NCBI GenBank assembly: GCA_012515775.1
Contig: JAAYXS010000857.1
Span: forward strand, 1-37,448
DNA from: Phycisphaerae bacterium
GTDB taxonomy: Bacteria > Planctomycetota > Phycisphaerae > UBA1845 > Fen-1342
Reading direction: 5' to 3'
DNA length: 37,448 nt
The number at the start of each line of letters is the position of its first letter. Within the stretch, counting starts at the first letter, position 1. Positions 19,764 to 27,051 of the stretch are shown in pieces. The position numbers were made by a program, and so were the translations under genes. The notes below the pieces were generated by a model. That model had not been told where the DNA came from. It was given only the letters and a program-made list of their open reading frames with translations, and did no database searches.

Positions 19764-20558
19764 ATGCTCGCTGAAGCCCTAAACAAACTCGAACAGATGG
19801 CCATCACCGGCCACGGCGCAACGGTAGTGCCCATCAGCCGCGACCCGCGCACCGCGTACCTCGAATGCCTCGGCGAGGTCAAAGAGGTTGACCTCGCACC
19901 GCCGCCGCGCGCCGACTCGCCCGGCACACTGGCCGACCTGTGGGCCGTGGCCGCCCACCTCGCAAACCGCTGGGAAATCTGGGTCGACACGAACCAGGTT
20001 ACGCTGCTGCATTTTCCCGGCCTGCGTCCCGATGCTTCGATTCTCCGCCTGTGCGCCACACGGCAACACCAGAACCTGACCGCGCTCGTGCGCGGGTCGG
20101 AGACCTTCACGCAAAACAAGCTGGTTCGGTTCCTGCGTTTCGAGTTGGGCGCCCCGCTCGAAACCATCCTGCCTTTCCGCCGGATCATCTGGAACTCCAA
20201 GGGAGCCACGCAAGGCACTGCCGCGCAAAACGCCTCGGCCTACGGACATCAGATCGAACAGGAGGTAACAGGCCAGGAGCCCTTGCCGGAAGTGATCCGG
20301 CTGGACGTGCCCCTGTGGGACACGCCCTGCGAGAGGGCTCCCTATCGCATCGAGATTGCCGTGGAATACAACCACGGCGACCAGACCATTTCCCTTAGCC
20401 TGGTGCCTGGCAGCCTGGAGGCCGCGCTCACCGCGCACCAAGAGCTTATGTTCTCCCGCCTCTGCACGATGGCTGCCGACGTCGCGTCCGAGGAGCGTCC
20501 CAGCCCGGCCCTCATCCTCCGCGGCGATCCGGCCGACGCCCGCCGCTGGACATCCTGA
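19764..20558 (+). CDS. DUF2303-family (YfdQ-like) phage protein
   Basis: 264 aa from ATG 19764, with TTTTGGAGATTCTCGT upstream. Diagnostic stretches: RTAYLECLGEVKEVDLAPPPRADSPGTLADLWAVAAHL, WEIWVDTNQVTLLHFPG, RFLRFELGAP, FRRIIWNSKGATQGTAAQNASAYGHQIEQEVTGQEPLPEVIRLDVPLW and YRIEIAVEYNHGDQTISLSLVPGSLE. These match the YfdQ/DUF2303 family, found in the early or recombination regions of many temperate phages; its biochemical role is unknown. The family length (about 260-280 aa) fits. A hairpin at 20569-20625 follows. Confidence 0.78.
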   Translation: MLAEALNKLEQMAITGHGATVVPISRDPRTAYLECLGEVKEVDLAPPPRADSPGTLADLWAVAAHLANRWEIWVDTNQVTLLHFPGLRPDASILRLCATRQHQNLTALVRGSETFTQNKLVRFLRFELGAPLETILPFRRIIWNSKGATQGTAAQNASAYGHQIEQEVTGQEPLPEVIRLDVPLWDTPCERAPYRIEIAVEYNHGDQTISLSLVPGSLEAALTAHQELMFSRLCTMAADVASEERPSPALILRGDPADARRWTS

Positions 20559-20568
20559 CCCGTCCCTT

Positions 20569-20625
20569 GCGGGCGGTTCCCTGCCGCCGGTACCGCAATC
20601 TCCGCCGGCTCCACGAACCGCCCGC
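20569..20625. terminator. 11-bp perfect inverted repeat between DUF2303 and the HD gene
   Basis: GCGGGCGGTTC (20569-20579) and GAACCGCCCGC (20615-20625) are exact reverse complements around a 35-base loop with further GC-rich pairing. It is followed by TCTTCC and lies 24 bases before the next ATG. It may act as a partial terminator or mRNA processing site. Confidence 0.5.
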
Positions 20626-20649
20626 TCTTCCATTCAATCCCTGACTCCC

Positions 20650-21288
20650 ATGTCCACTCTCTGCTACACCTCCGACGGCCGCAAGACGGACCCGTTCGAC
20701 CTCGACCCCGACGACATCCACCTGGAGGACATCGCTATCCGCCTGGCCCGCATCCACCGCTGGGCCGCCTCCGTGCCGTACACCGTCGCCGAGCATTCCG
20801 TCGCCGCCGCCGTGCTGGTGCGCGACGCGGGCGAAGACCTGTCCATCCAACGCTGGGCCCTGCTGCACGACGCGGCTGAAGCCTGGCTGGGCGACGTTCC
20901 GGCCCCGATCAAGACCGGCCTGGGCTGGACGGGCGCCTATACCCTATCGTTCGACAGCGCGGAATGCGACATCCTGGGCGCCGTGGCCGACCGGTTCGGC
21001 CTGAAAACAGACGCCACGTTTTCCGCGCGCCGCTACGCCAGGTCGGCCGTGGCCGTGGCCGACCAAACGCTCCGCGCGGCCGAGGAGCGTTATTGGTTCT
21101 TGCCCGAGACGCTCGTCGACCGCGAGGAATTGGCCGCCCGGCTCGATCCCTACGGCCTGCGGATCGGTCACGAGGCCCAGGCCCGGGCCGACCTGTTCGC
21201 CGCTTCCGGCGTGCCCGACCCCGGTCCCGGCGACCGACGTATCGCCGATCTATTCCTCGCCGAAGCGCTTTCCCTGGGGATCCAATGA
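20650..21288 (+). CDS. HD-domain phosphohydrolase, YfbR-like nucleotidase
   Basis: 212 aa from ATG 20650. The HD superfamily pattern is visible: H36 in ARIHRW, H49 in VAEHSVAAA, H73-D74 in ALLHDAAEAWLGDVPAPIK, and a downstream Asp in VADQTLRAAEE. The segment LLHDAAEAWLGDVPAPIK is typical of YfbR-like 5'-deoxynucleotidases and related phage HD proteins, which hydrolyse dNMPs to nucleosides and can reshape nucleotide pools during replication. Soluble, no signal peptide. It overlaps the next gene by ATGA. Fold is secure; substrate is inferred. Confidence 0.82.
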   Translation: MSTLCYTSDGRKTDPFDLDPDDIHLEDIAIRLARIHRWAASVPYTVAEHSVAAAVLVRDAGEDLSIQRWALLHDAAEAWLGDVPAPIKTGLGWTGAYTLSFDSAECDILGAVADRFGLKTDATFSARRYARSAVAVADQTLRAAEERYWFLPETLVDREELAARLDPYGLRIGHEAQARADLFAASGVPDPGPGDRRIADLFLAEALSLGIQ

Positions 21289-21662
21289 CCGACAAAAAAC
21301 GCTACCGCGCCAAAAGAGGGCGAGTGTACTTCGTGGACCGCGGGATATCCCGGGCCGGTTGTTGCGGCGGCAGGATAACCTACGCGACCTATTGCCGCAA
21401 AGCCAGCGGCTCCCTGAAGCGAGTTGTGAGCAAATACTTTCCGACCCGGGCTTCGATGCGACTTGCTGACTTCGATCTGGCCGACTTCTGTCCTGACGAC
21501 TGTCCGCACCTCGTCCCACGGACGGACTATTACCCGGCCGGGACTGACTACTGGTGCGACCGGCACTGCCACTGGCTGGGCTTTCTGCCACGAAAGCTGC
21601 CAGACTGCCAGGCCGTTCCCCGCGACGACGGTTCCGACCCGATCGGCGTCTCTGACACCTGA
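21285..21662 (+). CDS. Cys-rich small protein, possible zinc binder
   Basis: 125 aa from ATG 21285, overlapping the HD gene stop. The N-terminus is strongly basic (TDKKRYRAKRGRVYF). Cysteines and histidines cluster: CCGG at 26-27, YC near 38, CPDDCPH near 69-75, WCDRHCHW near 90-96 and a late DC. This could form one or two zinc sites, for example CxxxCxH with CxxxCH. It shares no recognised enzyme motif. Position among nucleotide-metabolism and replication genes suggests an early nucleic-acid-related role, not proven. Confidence 0.55.
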   Translation: MTDKKRYRAKRGRVYFVDRGISRAGCCGGRITYATYCRKASGSLKRVVSKYFPTRASMRLADFDLADFCPDDCPHLVPRTDYYPAGTDYWCDRHCHWLGFLPRKLPDCQAVPRDDGSDPIGVSDT

Positions 21663-21673
21663 CCGAGGTAGCG

Positions 21674-22191
21674 ATGCCTGACGTAATAGCGAGACCGGTG
21701 CGATTCGACCAGATCGATGCACAAGACGCGGCCGACGACTGGCGGTTCAATTGCGGGCCAGCAGCGGTGTGCGCGATTCTGCACCTGACGCCCGCTGAGA
21801 TTCGGCCGCATCTGCGAGAGTTTGAGGAAAAAGGCTACACCAATCCGACGCTGATGTTCGCCATCCTGGACGGGCTCGGAGTGCGATTCGAGCGGCTGCG
21901 TCCTCCGATCGGTTTTCCTCGGTACGGGCTCGCCAGAATCCAGTGGGAAGGGCCGTGGACCGCGCGCGGCGTCCCCCAGCGAGTGCGATATCGCAAAACA
22001 CACTGGGTTGGCAGTCGCCTTATGGGCGGGGCGTAGATATTTTCGACGTCAACGCGATGCGCTTTGGCGGCTGGATTTCGCTTGCGGAATGGAAGCGAGA
22101 ACTTGTGCCCTGGCTACTCCGCCGATGCGTGCCAGGCGCCGACGGTGGCTGGCACATCACCCACGCGATCGCAATCCCATTTGAAACCTGA
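21674..22191 (+). pseudogene. Papain-like cysteine peptidase gene interrupted by a frameshift
   Basis: The 5' part (21674-22036, 120 aa) holds NCGPAAVCAIL (Cys27), RKTHWVGSRL (His110) and stops at TAG 22034-22036. The -1 frame continues with DIFDVNAMRFGGWISLAEWKRELVPWLLRR ... GWHITHAI to 22191. Together these read as a C39-like or papain-like peptidase of about 172 aa with the order Cys, His, then Asp/Asn (FDVNA). The break lies around the run GGCGGGGCG at 22025-22033; adding one G would restore GGGVDIFDVN. It is a one-base deletion, a sequencing or assembly error, or, less likely, recoding. It follows the early genes by 11 bases. Confidence 0.7.
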
Positions 22192-22209
22192 ACCCCAAGA
22201 AAGGACACA

Positions 22210-23496
22210 ATGTTCACCGTGAACGGAACCCAATATGCCACCCTCGACGCCGCGCGCGACGAGGCTGACCGGCTGGAAAACGCCGGCATCGCGCCCGAGG
22301 TGTGTTTGACTCAGCCCCCAGCCCCCAATGGCAAAAACCCCGGCCCCATCTTCCTTGCCGGGTTTCCTAGCGACGTGGGCGGGGCGAACACCGAAATCTG
22401 GCACACGCTCCGGCTCTGGCGCAGCCTGCACCTCGACGTCCGCGTGATTCCCACGTGGGGCGCGAGCGATTACGGCGACGATTACGGCCGCTGGGCCATG
22501 CGATTGACGGAGATCGGCTGCCGGATCGTAAGCTGCCCGGACAAGAGCCTGCTGCCCGGCGTACCCGACCTGCCCGGCGCAACCGTGGTGGCCTTCTGCA
22601 ACACACGATTCTGCCACGCGGCCGACCGTCTCCGTGCGCTCGGCTGCCGGCTGGTGTATGTGCCCTGCATGTGCCAACTCTCGCCCTCCGAGCTACGCGC
22701 CGGCCCGTTCGACCGGCTTGTTTTTCAAAGCGATTACCAGGCCGTCCAGATCGGCAACCAGCTTGCCGCCGCCGGCCGCCCCTCCCCGAAGGCCGCCTTG
22801 ATCCGCGGCGCGTTCGACCCGGCCGCCTGGTCGCTCGGCCCACCTCGCGCCGCGCACTACGGCCCAAGCCGATACCTAGAAACGTATGGTACCTACCATT
22901 TCCGCTCCAAGATTGGCCCGGCCGTCGGCCGCATCAGCCGCCCGCACGCGGTGAAATTCCGCGCCGACCTGTGGGACACCGCGTTTGCGCTCTGGCGCCG
23001 CTGGCCCGGGCTGACGTTTCACGTGCTCGGCTGGGACGGCGACGCCGAGGCGAAGTGCGGCCCGCCGCCGCCGTTTGCCCGCTGCTACCCGCCCGGGAGC
23101 CTCCATGCCGGCGACCTGCTGCCCCAGCTCGACGTGCTGCTGCAGCAGACCGACCCGGCCGGCCCGGCGGAGAACTGGCCGCGTGTGGGCCTGGAGGCCA
23201 TGGCCGCCGGCGTGCCGATCGTCGCCGACGACCGGGGCGGATGGCGCGAAATGATCGCGCACGCGACAACCGGTTTCTTACCGGCCAGCCCCGACGGAAC
23301 GCTGCACGCCGTCAACCGCCTGTTGGCGGACCAGGCCCTGCGCCACACCGTGGCCGCCGCCGCCCGCCGCCGGCTCGCCGACCTGGCCGACCCCGCCCGC
23401 ATCGGCCGCCAATGGCTCCACCTGTTCGCCTCGCTCCAATCCCGACACGCCAACGAATCCCCGGAACCCCAAGAAAGGCCCACCCTATGCTCCTGA
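22210..23496 (+). CDS. Glycosyltransferase, GT4-like (GT-B fold), with N-terminal extension
   Basis: 428 aa. The C-terminal half has the GT-B donor site signature: PAENWPRVGLEAMAAGVPIVADDRGGWREMI, the E-x7-E motif, with the upstream SLHAGDLLPQLDVLLQQTD. The middle (FLAGFPSDVGGANTEIWHTLRLW) resembles the N-terminal acceptor domain of GT4 enzymes. The first ~45 residues (FTVNGTQYATLDAARDEADRLENAGIAPEV) are an extra short domain. It starts a three-gene cluster and overlaps the next gene by 10 bases. Such enzymes transfer a nucleotide-activated sugar, here perhaps to host surface polysaccharide or virion proteins. Confidence 0.82.
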   Translation: MFTVNGTQYATLDAARDEADRLENAGIAPEVCLTQPPAPNGKNPGPIFLAGFPSDVGGANTEIWHTLRLWRSLHLDVRVIPTWGASDYGDDYGRWAMRLTEIGCRIVSCPDKSLLPGVPDLPGATVVAFCNTRFCHAADRLRALGCRLVYVPCMCQLSPSELRAGPFDRLVFQSDYQAVQIGNQLAAAGRPSPKAALIRGAFDPAAWSLGPPRAAHYGPSRYLETYGTYHFRSKIGPAVGRISRPHAVKFRADLWDTAFALWRRWPGLTFHVLGWDGDAEAKCGPPPPFARCYPPGSLHAGDLLPQLDVLLQQTDPAGPAENWPRVGLEAMAAGVPIVADDRGGWREMIAHATTGFLPASPDGTLHAVNRLLADQALRHTVAAAARRRLADLADPARIGRQWLHLFASLQSRHANESPEPQERPTLCS

Positions 23497-24533
23497 TCGA
23501 CCTGGCCGCAAGCTGGCGCGCCTACCACGCGCATTCGCCGTACCGCGTGCTGATGGAAGCCGCCGCCTACGACCCACACAGCCGGCTCTCCCTGTACTCC
23601 GACGCCGCCGCCCCCGTGCCCGAAGCCGCGCTGGCCGGCTGCGACGGCATTCTGACCGATCGGCCGCGAGGCGAGGACTGGCCCGACCTCCCGACCGCCT
23701 GCCTGATTAACGACATCCACCGCCACACGAAGGCCAAACTGAACGACCTACAGACGCTGATCCGCAGTCACACGTTTTGCCTCTCACCGTACCGCTACGC
23801 CATCCTGCCGGACGATCCGCCGCACCTCACCGGGGCCGACCTGCAGCGCATGGTGATTTTTCCGCATTGCGTGCCCGACGCCGCGCCGCTGCCATTCTCG
23901 CCCTGCACCGGGCCGCCGGCCTTCGCCGTCGCGCCACTCGCGCCGCGGAACGCCCATCGCCCCTACCCGATGCTGGCCGCCCTGCAAGCCGGCGGGACCG
24001 TGCCACCGATCGACTGGGCCGCGCATCCCGGCTACGACCCGGCCGCCATGGCCGCCGCCCAAGCCGCCTGGTGGCCCACACTGGCAGCCCACCGCATCGG
24101 CGTGGTCGGCCTGGGCTGGGGCCGCGGCTGGGGCCGCTGGGGCTACCCGCTGGCCAAATACGTGGAGTATCTCCACGCCGGCCTGCTGCTGATGGCCGAG
24201 AAGCCGAGCGCGGAAGACTGCACCGTCCTGGGCCTGGCCGACCGGCAAAACTGCCTCCTGTTCGAGTGGCCCGAGGACGAAATGTACTTCCGCCGCCGGC
24301 TCGGCTGCGCCACCTACCTGGCGCAGCATGAGGCCCTGGCCGATAGCGACCTCGGCCGCATGGCCGCCGCCGGCCAACGCCTGGCCCGCTTCCGCCACAC
24401 AGCCAGCGCACGCCTCCGCTACCTCCACGCCCTGTTTGCTGAGGTCCGCCGCAACGGCATCCCCGGCTACTACGACCAGATCCCCCTCTTTTTGGACGCC
24501 ACGAACCCATGCAAACGCGAGTTGGAGCCATGA
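23487..24533 (+). CDS. Glycosyltransferase-like protein of the same cluster
   Basis: 348 aa from ATG 23487. N-terminus LLIDLAASWRAYHAHSPYRVLMEAAAYDP and the stretch DGILTDRPRGEDWPDLPTACLINDIHRHTKAKLNDL read like the acceptor half of a GT-B protein (surface chain search, Asn/Asp/His contacts). The C-terminal half has GWGRGWGRWGYPLAKYVEYLHAGLLLMAEKPSAEDC with E in the donor-site style, which is like YP(l)KLxEYLaaGxPvv of glycosyltransferases. It lacks the E-x7-E box of its neighbours, so it may be inactive or a different GT family. Overlaps genes on both sides. Confidence 0.65.
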   Translation: MLLIDLAASWRAYHAHSPYRVLMEAAAYDPHSRLSLYSDAAAPVPEAALAGCDGILTDRPRGEDWPDLPTACLINDIHRHTKAKLNDLQTLIRSHTFCLSPYRYAILPDDPPHLTGADLQRMVIFPHCVPDAAPLPFSPCTGPPAFAVAPLAPRNAHRPYPMLAALQAGGTVPPIDWAAHPGYDPAAMAAAQAAWWPTLAAHRIGVVGLGWGRGWGRWGYPLAKYVEYLHAGLLLMAEKPSAEDCTVLGLADRQNCLLFEWPEDEMYFRRRLGCATYLAQHEALADSDLGRMAAAGQRLARFRHTASARLRYLHALFAEVRRNGIPGYYDQIPLFLDATNPCKRELEP

Positions 24534-25786
24534 ACCCCCAGACCCCGCCCTACCAACTCGTCATCCGCGGGCCCGTGCACGATCGGGAACCCGCCTTTGC
24601 CGCGCTGTGCGCCGCGGTGGGCTGCATGTGGCGCGGTTACCATATAGTGGCCTTTGAAACGGATACGCTACATTTGAATGGACCGAACCGGCAACGATTA
24701 CGAATTGCCCTGATTACGCCGGCCCTCTACTGGGGCGGGGCGGAACGCTGGATGCTCGATCTGGCCCGCGCCACCCGCGACCGGCTCGACTGGGTCGGCT
24801 GTGCGGTCGACTCGCCGCTCAACCGCGACGATACGATGGTCGAACATTTCCGCGCCATCATGCCCGTGTTTGAACACGGCCGCCGCGCCGTGCTGGAGGC
24901 CGCCGTACGCGCCGACGTACTGCTGGCCTGGGGCGCGATCCCGCTTGCCGATCTAACCGACGGCTTCCGCGGCCCCGTGATCTTCACCGGCCACGGGCAA
25001 GGCGCGTTCGACCGCGTGGCCGTGTCGAAGGCCAAGAGCGGCGCGACCCATTTTGCGGCCGTGGCCGAGGCCGCCCTGCCTCCGTTTGTGGCCGCCGGCA
25101 TTCCGGCCGACCAGGTCGCCGTGCTCCACAACGGCATCGACCCCGACCGTTGCCGGCCCGTTCGCTCGCGCGACCAGGTCCGCGCCGAGTTGGGCCTGCA
25201 GCCGCACCACTGCGCCGTGCTCTACCTGGGCCGCATGTGCCCGGAAAAGGCCCCCGCGCTCGTCGCCGCGGCCGTAGCCAAACTCCCGCCCCGGTTCCGC
25301 GCCGTGTTCGTTGGCGATGGGCTCGACCTGCCGAACCAGCGCGCCGAATGCCGCCGCCTGCTGGGCCACCGGGCCCTCTTTGTCGATCGGACCGAACAAA
25401 TCGGCGACTACTACCAGGCCGCCGACGTCTTCGCCCTGGCAAGCCCAGCCGAAGGCTTTTCGATGGCCATGCTGGAGGCCATGTATTGCCGGCTGCCGTG
25501 CGCGCTGACGAACGTGGGCGTGCTGCCCGAGCTCGAACGCGCACACGGCCGCCACTGGGAGGTGATCCCGCCCGCGCAGCCCGACACGGCCGCCCGCCTG
25601 GCCGCCGCCATCCGCCGCATCGATCGGATGCCGCCGGCCGACCTGGCCGCCCGGCTCGACGCCGCCCACGCCATTGTGGCCGGCCATTTCACGTCCCGCC
25701 ACCTGGCTACCCGCTGGCTCGATTACCTCGAGCGCGTCGTCGCCGCCCCGACTCCCGTTGCGCGAGCCGCACCCGCCGCGGTATAA
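24530..25786 (+). CDS. Glycosyltransferase, GT4-like
   Basis: 418 aa from ATG 24530, which overlaps the previous stop (ATGA) and has TTGGAGCC upstream; an earlier ATG at 24509 is less well placed. It has the full GT-B layout: ALITPALYWGGAERWMLDLAR in the N-terminal domain, VAVLHNGIDPDRC at the hinge, AVLYLGRMCPEKAPALVAAAVAKLP at the start of the donor domain, and ALASPAEGFSMAMLEAMYCRLPCALTNVGVLPEL with E-x7-E. Residues 1-55 (VIRGPVHDREPAFAALCAAVGCMWRG) are an N-terminal extension. Likely retaining glycosyltransferase acting on a surface or virion glycan. A promoter lies over its 3' end. Confidence 0.85.
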   Translation: MNPQTPPYQLVIRGPVHDREPAFAALCAAVGCMWRGYHIVAFETDTLHLNGPNRQRLRIALITPALYWGGAERWMLDLARATRDRLDWVGCAVDSPLNRDDTMVEHFRAIMPVFEHGRRAVLEAAVRADVLLAWGAIPLADLTDGFRGPVIFTGHGQGAFDRVAVSKAKSGATHFAAVAEAALPPFVAAGIPADQVAVLHNGIDPDRCRPVRSRDQVRAELGLQPHHCAVLYLGRMCPEKAPALVAAAVAKLPPRFRAVFVGDGLDLPNQRAECRRLLGHRALFVDRTEQIGDYYQAADVFALASPAEGFSMAMLEAMYCRLPCALTNVGVLPELERAHGRHWEVIPPAQPDTAARLAAAIRRIDRMPPADLAARLDAAHAIVAGHFTSRHLATRWLDYLERVVAAPTPVARAAPAAV

Positions 25787-25787
25787 T
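25758..25787 (+). promoter_or_regulatory. Possible sigma70 promoter for the second structural cluster
   Basis: Perfect TATAAT at 25782-25787 over the stop of the preceding gene, with TTGCGC at 25758-25763 and an 18-bp spacer. It would serve 25835 and the following tail-type genes. In such GC-rich sequence an exact TATAAT is unlikely by chance. Confidence 0.55.
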
Positions 25788-25834
25788 GCGGCGAGATCCA
25801 CGCCCGCCCGTTTTCTCTTCCCAAAAGGCCTACA

Positions 25835-26422
25835 ATGCTAACGCACGAATCCGACACACAAGACGCCGCCACCTCCGCCGTACTCGACCTGATCGACGCC
25901 GCCGCCACCGCCGGCGACCTCCAACTGCTGACCGCCGCCGATGCCGTGCTCTTGACCCAACTGCTTAGCGATCCGGCCTTCGCCGATCCGGTCGGACACG
26001 TCGCCGCGCTCAGCGGAACGCCCATTGCCGCCACCGCCGCGGCCGCCGGAACGGCCGCCAAGTTCCGTTTCCGCGATGGCGACGGTACCACGATCCTCTC
26101 CGGCTCGGTCGGCCAATCGGTGGCCATCGCCGGCGTATCCACCGGCGCGAAAACCTTCTCTATCGCCGGCGACCTCTCCGCCGTGCTCACCGCCGGGGCC
26201 GTTTTCCGCGTGTCCGGCTCCACGGGCAACGACGGCTACTATACCGTCGTGTCCGCCACCCACGCCGACGGAACGACAACGGTTACGGTGGTTGAAGCCA
26301 TCACCGACGCCACGGTCGACGGCACCCTCCACCCGTATGACCTCACGCTCGACAATCCCGCGCTCGTCGCCGGCCAGACCGTGAACATTCCCAGCTACAC
26401 CTACCGCGCGCTGAAGGCCTAG
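25835..26422 (+). CDS. Beta-rich tail/adsorption module protein
   Basis: 195 aa. N-terminal helical part (AATSAVLDLIDAAATAGDLQLLTAADAVLLTQLLSD) followed by a repeat-type beta domain: KFRFRDGDGTTILSGSV, TGAKTFSIAGDLSAVLTAGAVFRVSGSTGNDGYYTVVSATHADGTTTVTVVEAITDATVDGTLHP. The phrase KTFsIAGDLsAvLTAGavFrVSGSTGNDGyYTVVSAth is a module that recurs in phage tail and planctomycete-associated proteins. No catalytic site. First gene of the second structural cluster, which encodes probable receptor-binding proteins. Confidence 0.6.
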   Translation: MLTHESDTQDAATSAVLDLIDAAATAGDLQLLTAADAVLLTQLLSDPAFADPVGHVAALSGTPIAATAAAAGTAAKFRFRDGDGTTILSGSVGQSVAIAGVSTGAKTFSIAGDLSAVLTAGAVFRVSGSTGNDGYYTVVSATHADGTTTVTVVEAITDATVDGTLHPYDLTLDNPALVAGQTVNIPSYTYRALKA

Positions 26423-26424
26423 GG

Positions 26425-27051
26425 ATGGACTGGGAAATTCTGGTGGTCGCCGAAGAAATGCCCGGCTTCTCTGCACAGCGCGGGGAGGCCGTCGTTGCGC
26501 GCGAGGCAGGCCACCGGTGGAGCCGGGCGGAACTGTCGTCCCGGTTTGCACGCGTCCCTTACACCGGCACACGCGCGGAGGTCCGCGAGATCTGCCGGGG
26601 CGGTTACACCTGGGACTTCGCTCGCGAGGTGTTCGTGCATGAGACCGGTCAGGACTTTACCCCGGCTATCGTGGTCGCGCCCGAGGACGCCGACGCGACG
26701 CTTGACTGCGGACTCGACGCCGTGGCTGACGCGGTAGTGCCTGGGTGGCGCGGCAAAGGCCGCTCGGCGGACTCCTACCGGCCGCTGCATCCCGAGCACC
26801 TCCCGTACCCTGAGGGCGAGGATTACTCCGAGATTCGTCGGTACTGGTTCGACAAGTTCCGTTGGCATTGCAACGAACCGGGAATCCGTCAGGTCTTGGC
26901 CGCTCTCAAGCACCATTGCGGAAGTCTCTTCGCCGAACTGGGCCGCCGCTTGCCTGCGGATACCCGTCGGCGAATCTTGTCCGACAAGCGGTTCACGCCC
27001 GAAGACGTCGCCTGGCTGAAGAAGGTCTGGAGGGTCAAGGATGGCGACTGA
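26425..27051 (+). CDS. Protein of unknown function in the adsorption cluster
   Basis: 208 aa starting two bases after the previous stop (TAGGGATG). Basic and hydrophilic; Trp and Arg abundant. Visible parts: RVPYTGTRAEVREICRGGYTWDFAREVFVHETGQDFTPAIVVAPEDADATLD, and a helical C-terminal part KFRWHCNEPGIRQVLAALKHHCGSLFAELGRRLPADTRRRILSDKRFTPEDVAWLKKVW. Its end overlaps the beta-helix gene by 11 bases. It may be an assembly factor or chaperone for the following spike protein, which is a guess from the arrangement. Codon choice is less GC-extreme than in the head genes. Confidence 0.5.
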   Translation: MDWEILVVAEEMPGFSAQRGEAVVAREAGHRWSRAELSSRFARVPYTGTRAEVREICRGGYTWDFAREVFVHETGQDFTPAIVVAPEDADATLDCGLDAVADAVVPGWRGKGRSADSYRPLHPEHLPYPEGEDYSEIRRYWFDKFRWHCNEPGIRQVLAALKHHCGSLFAELGRRLPADTRRRILSDKRFTPEDVAWLKKVWRVKDGD

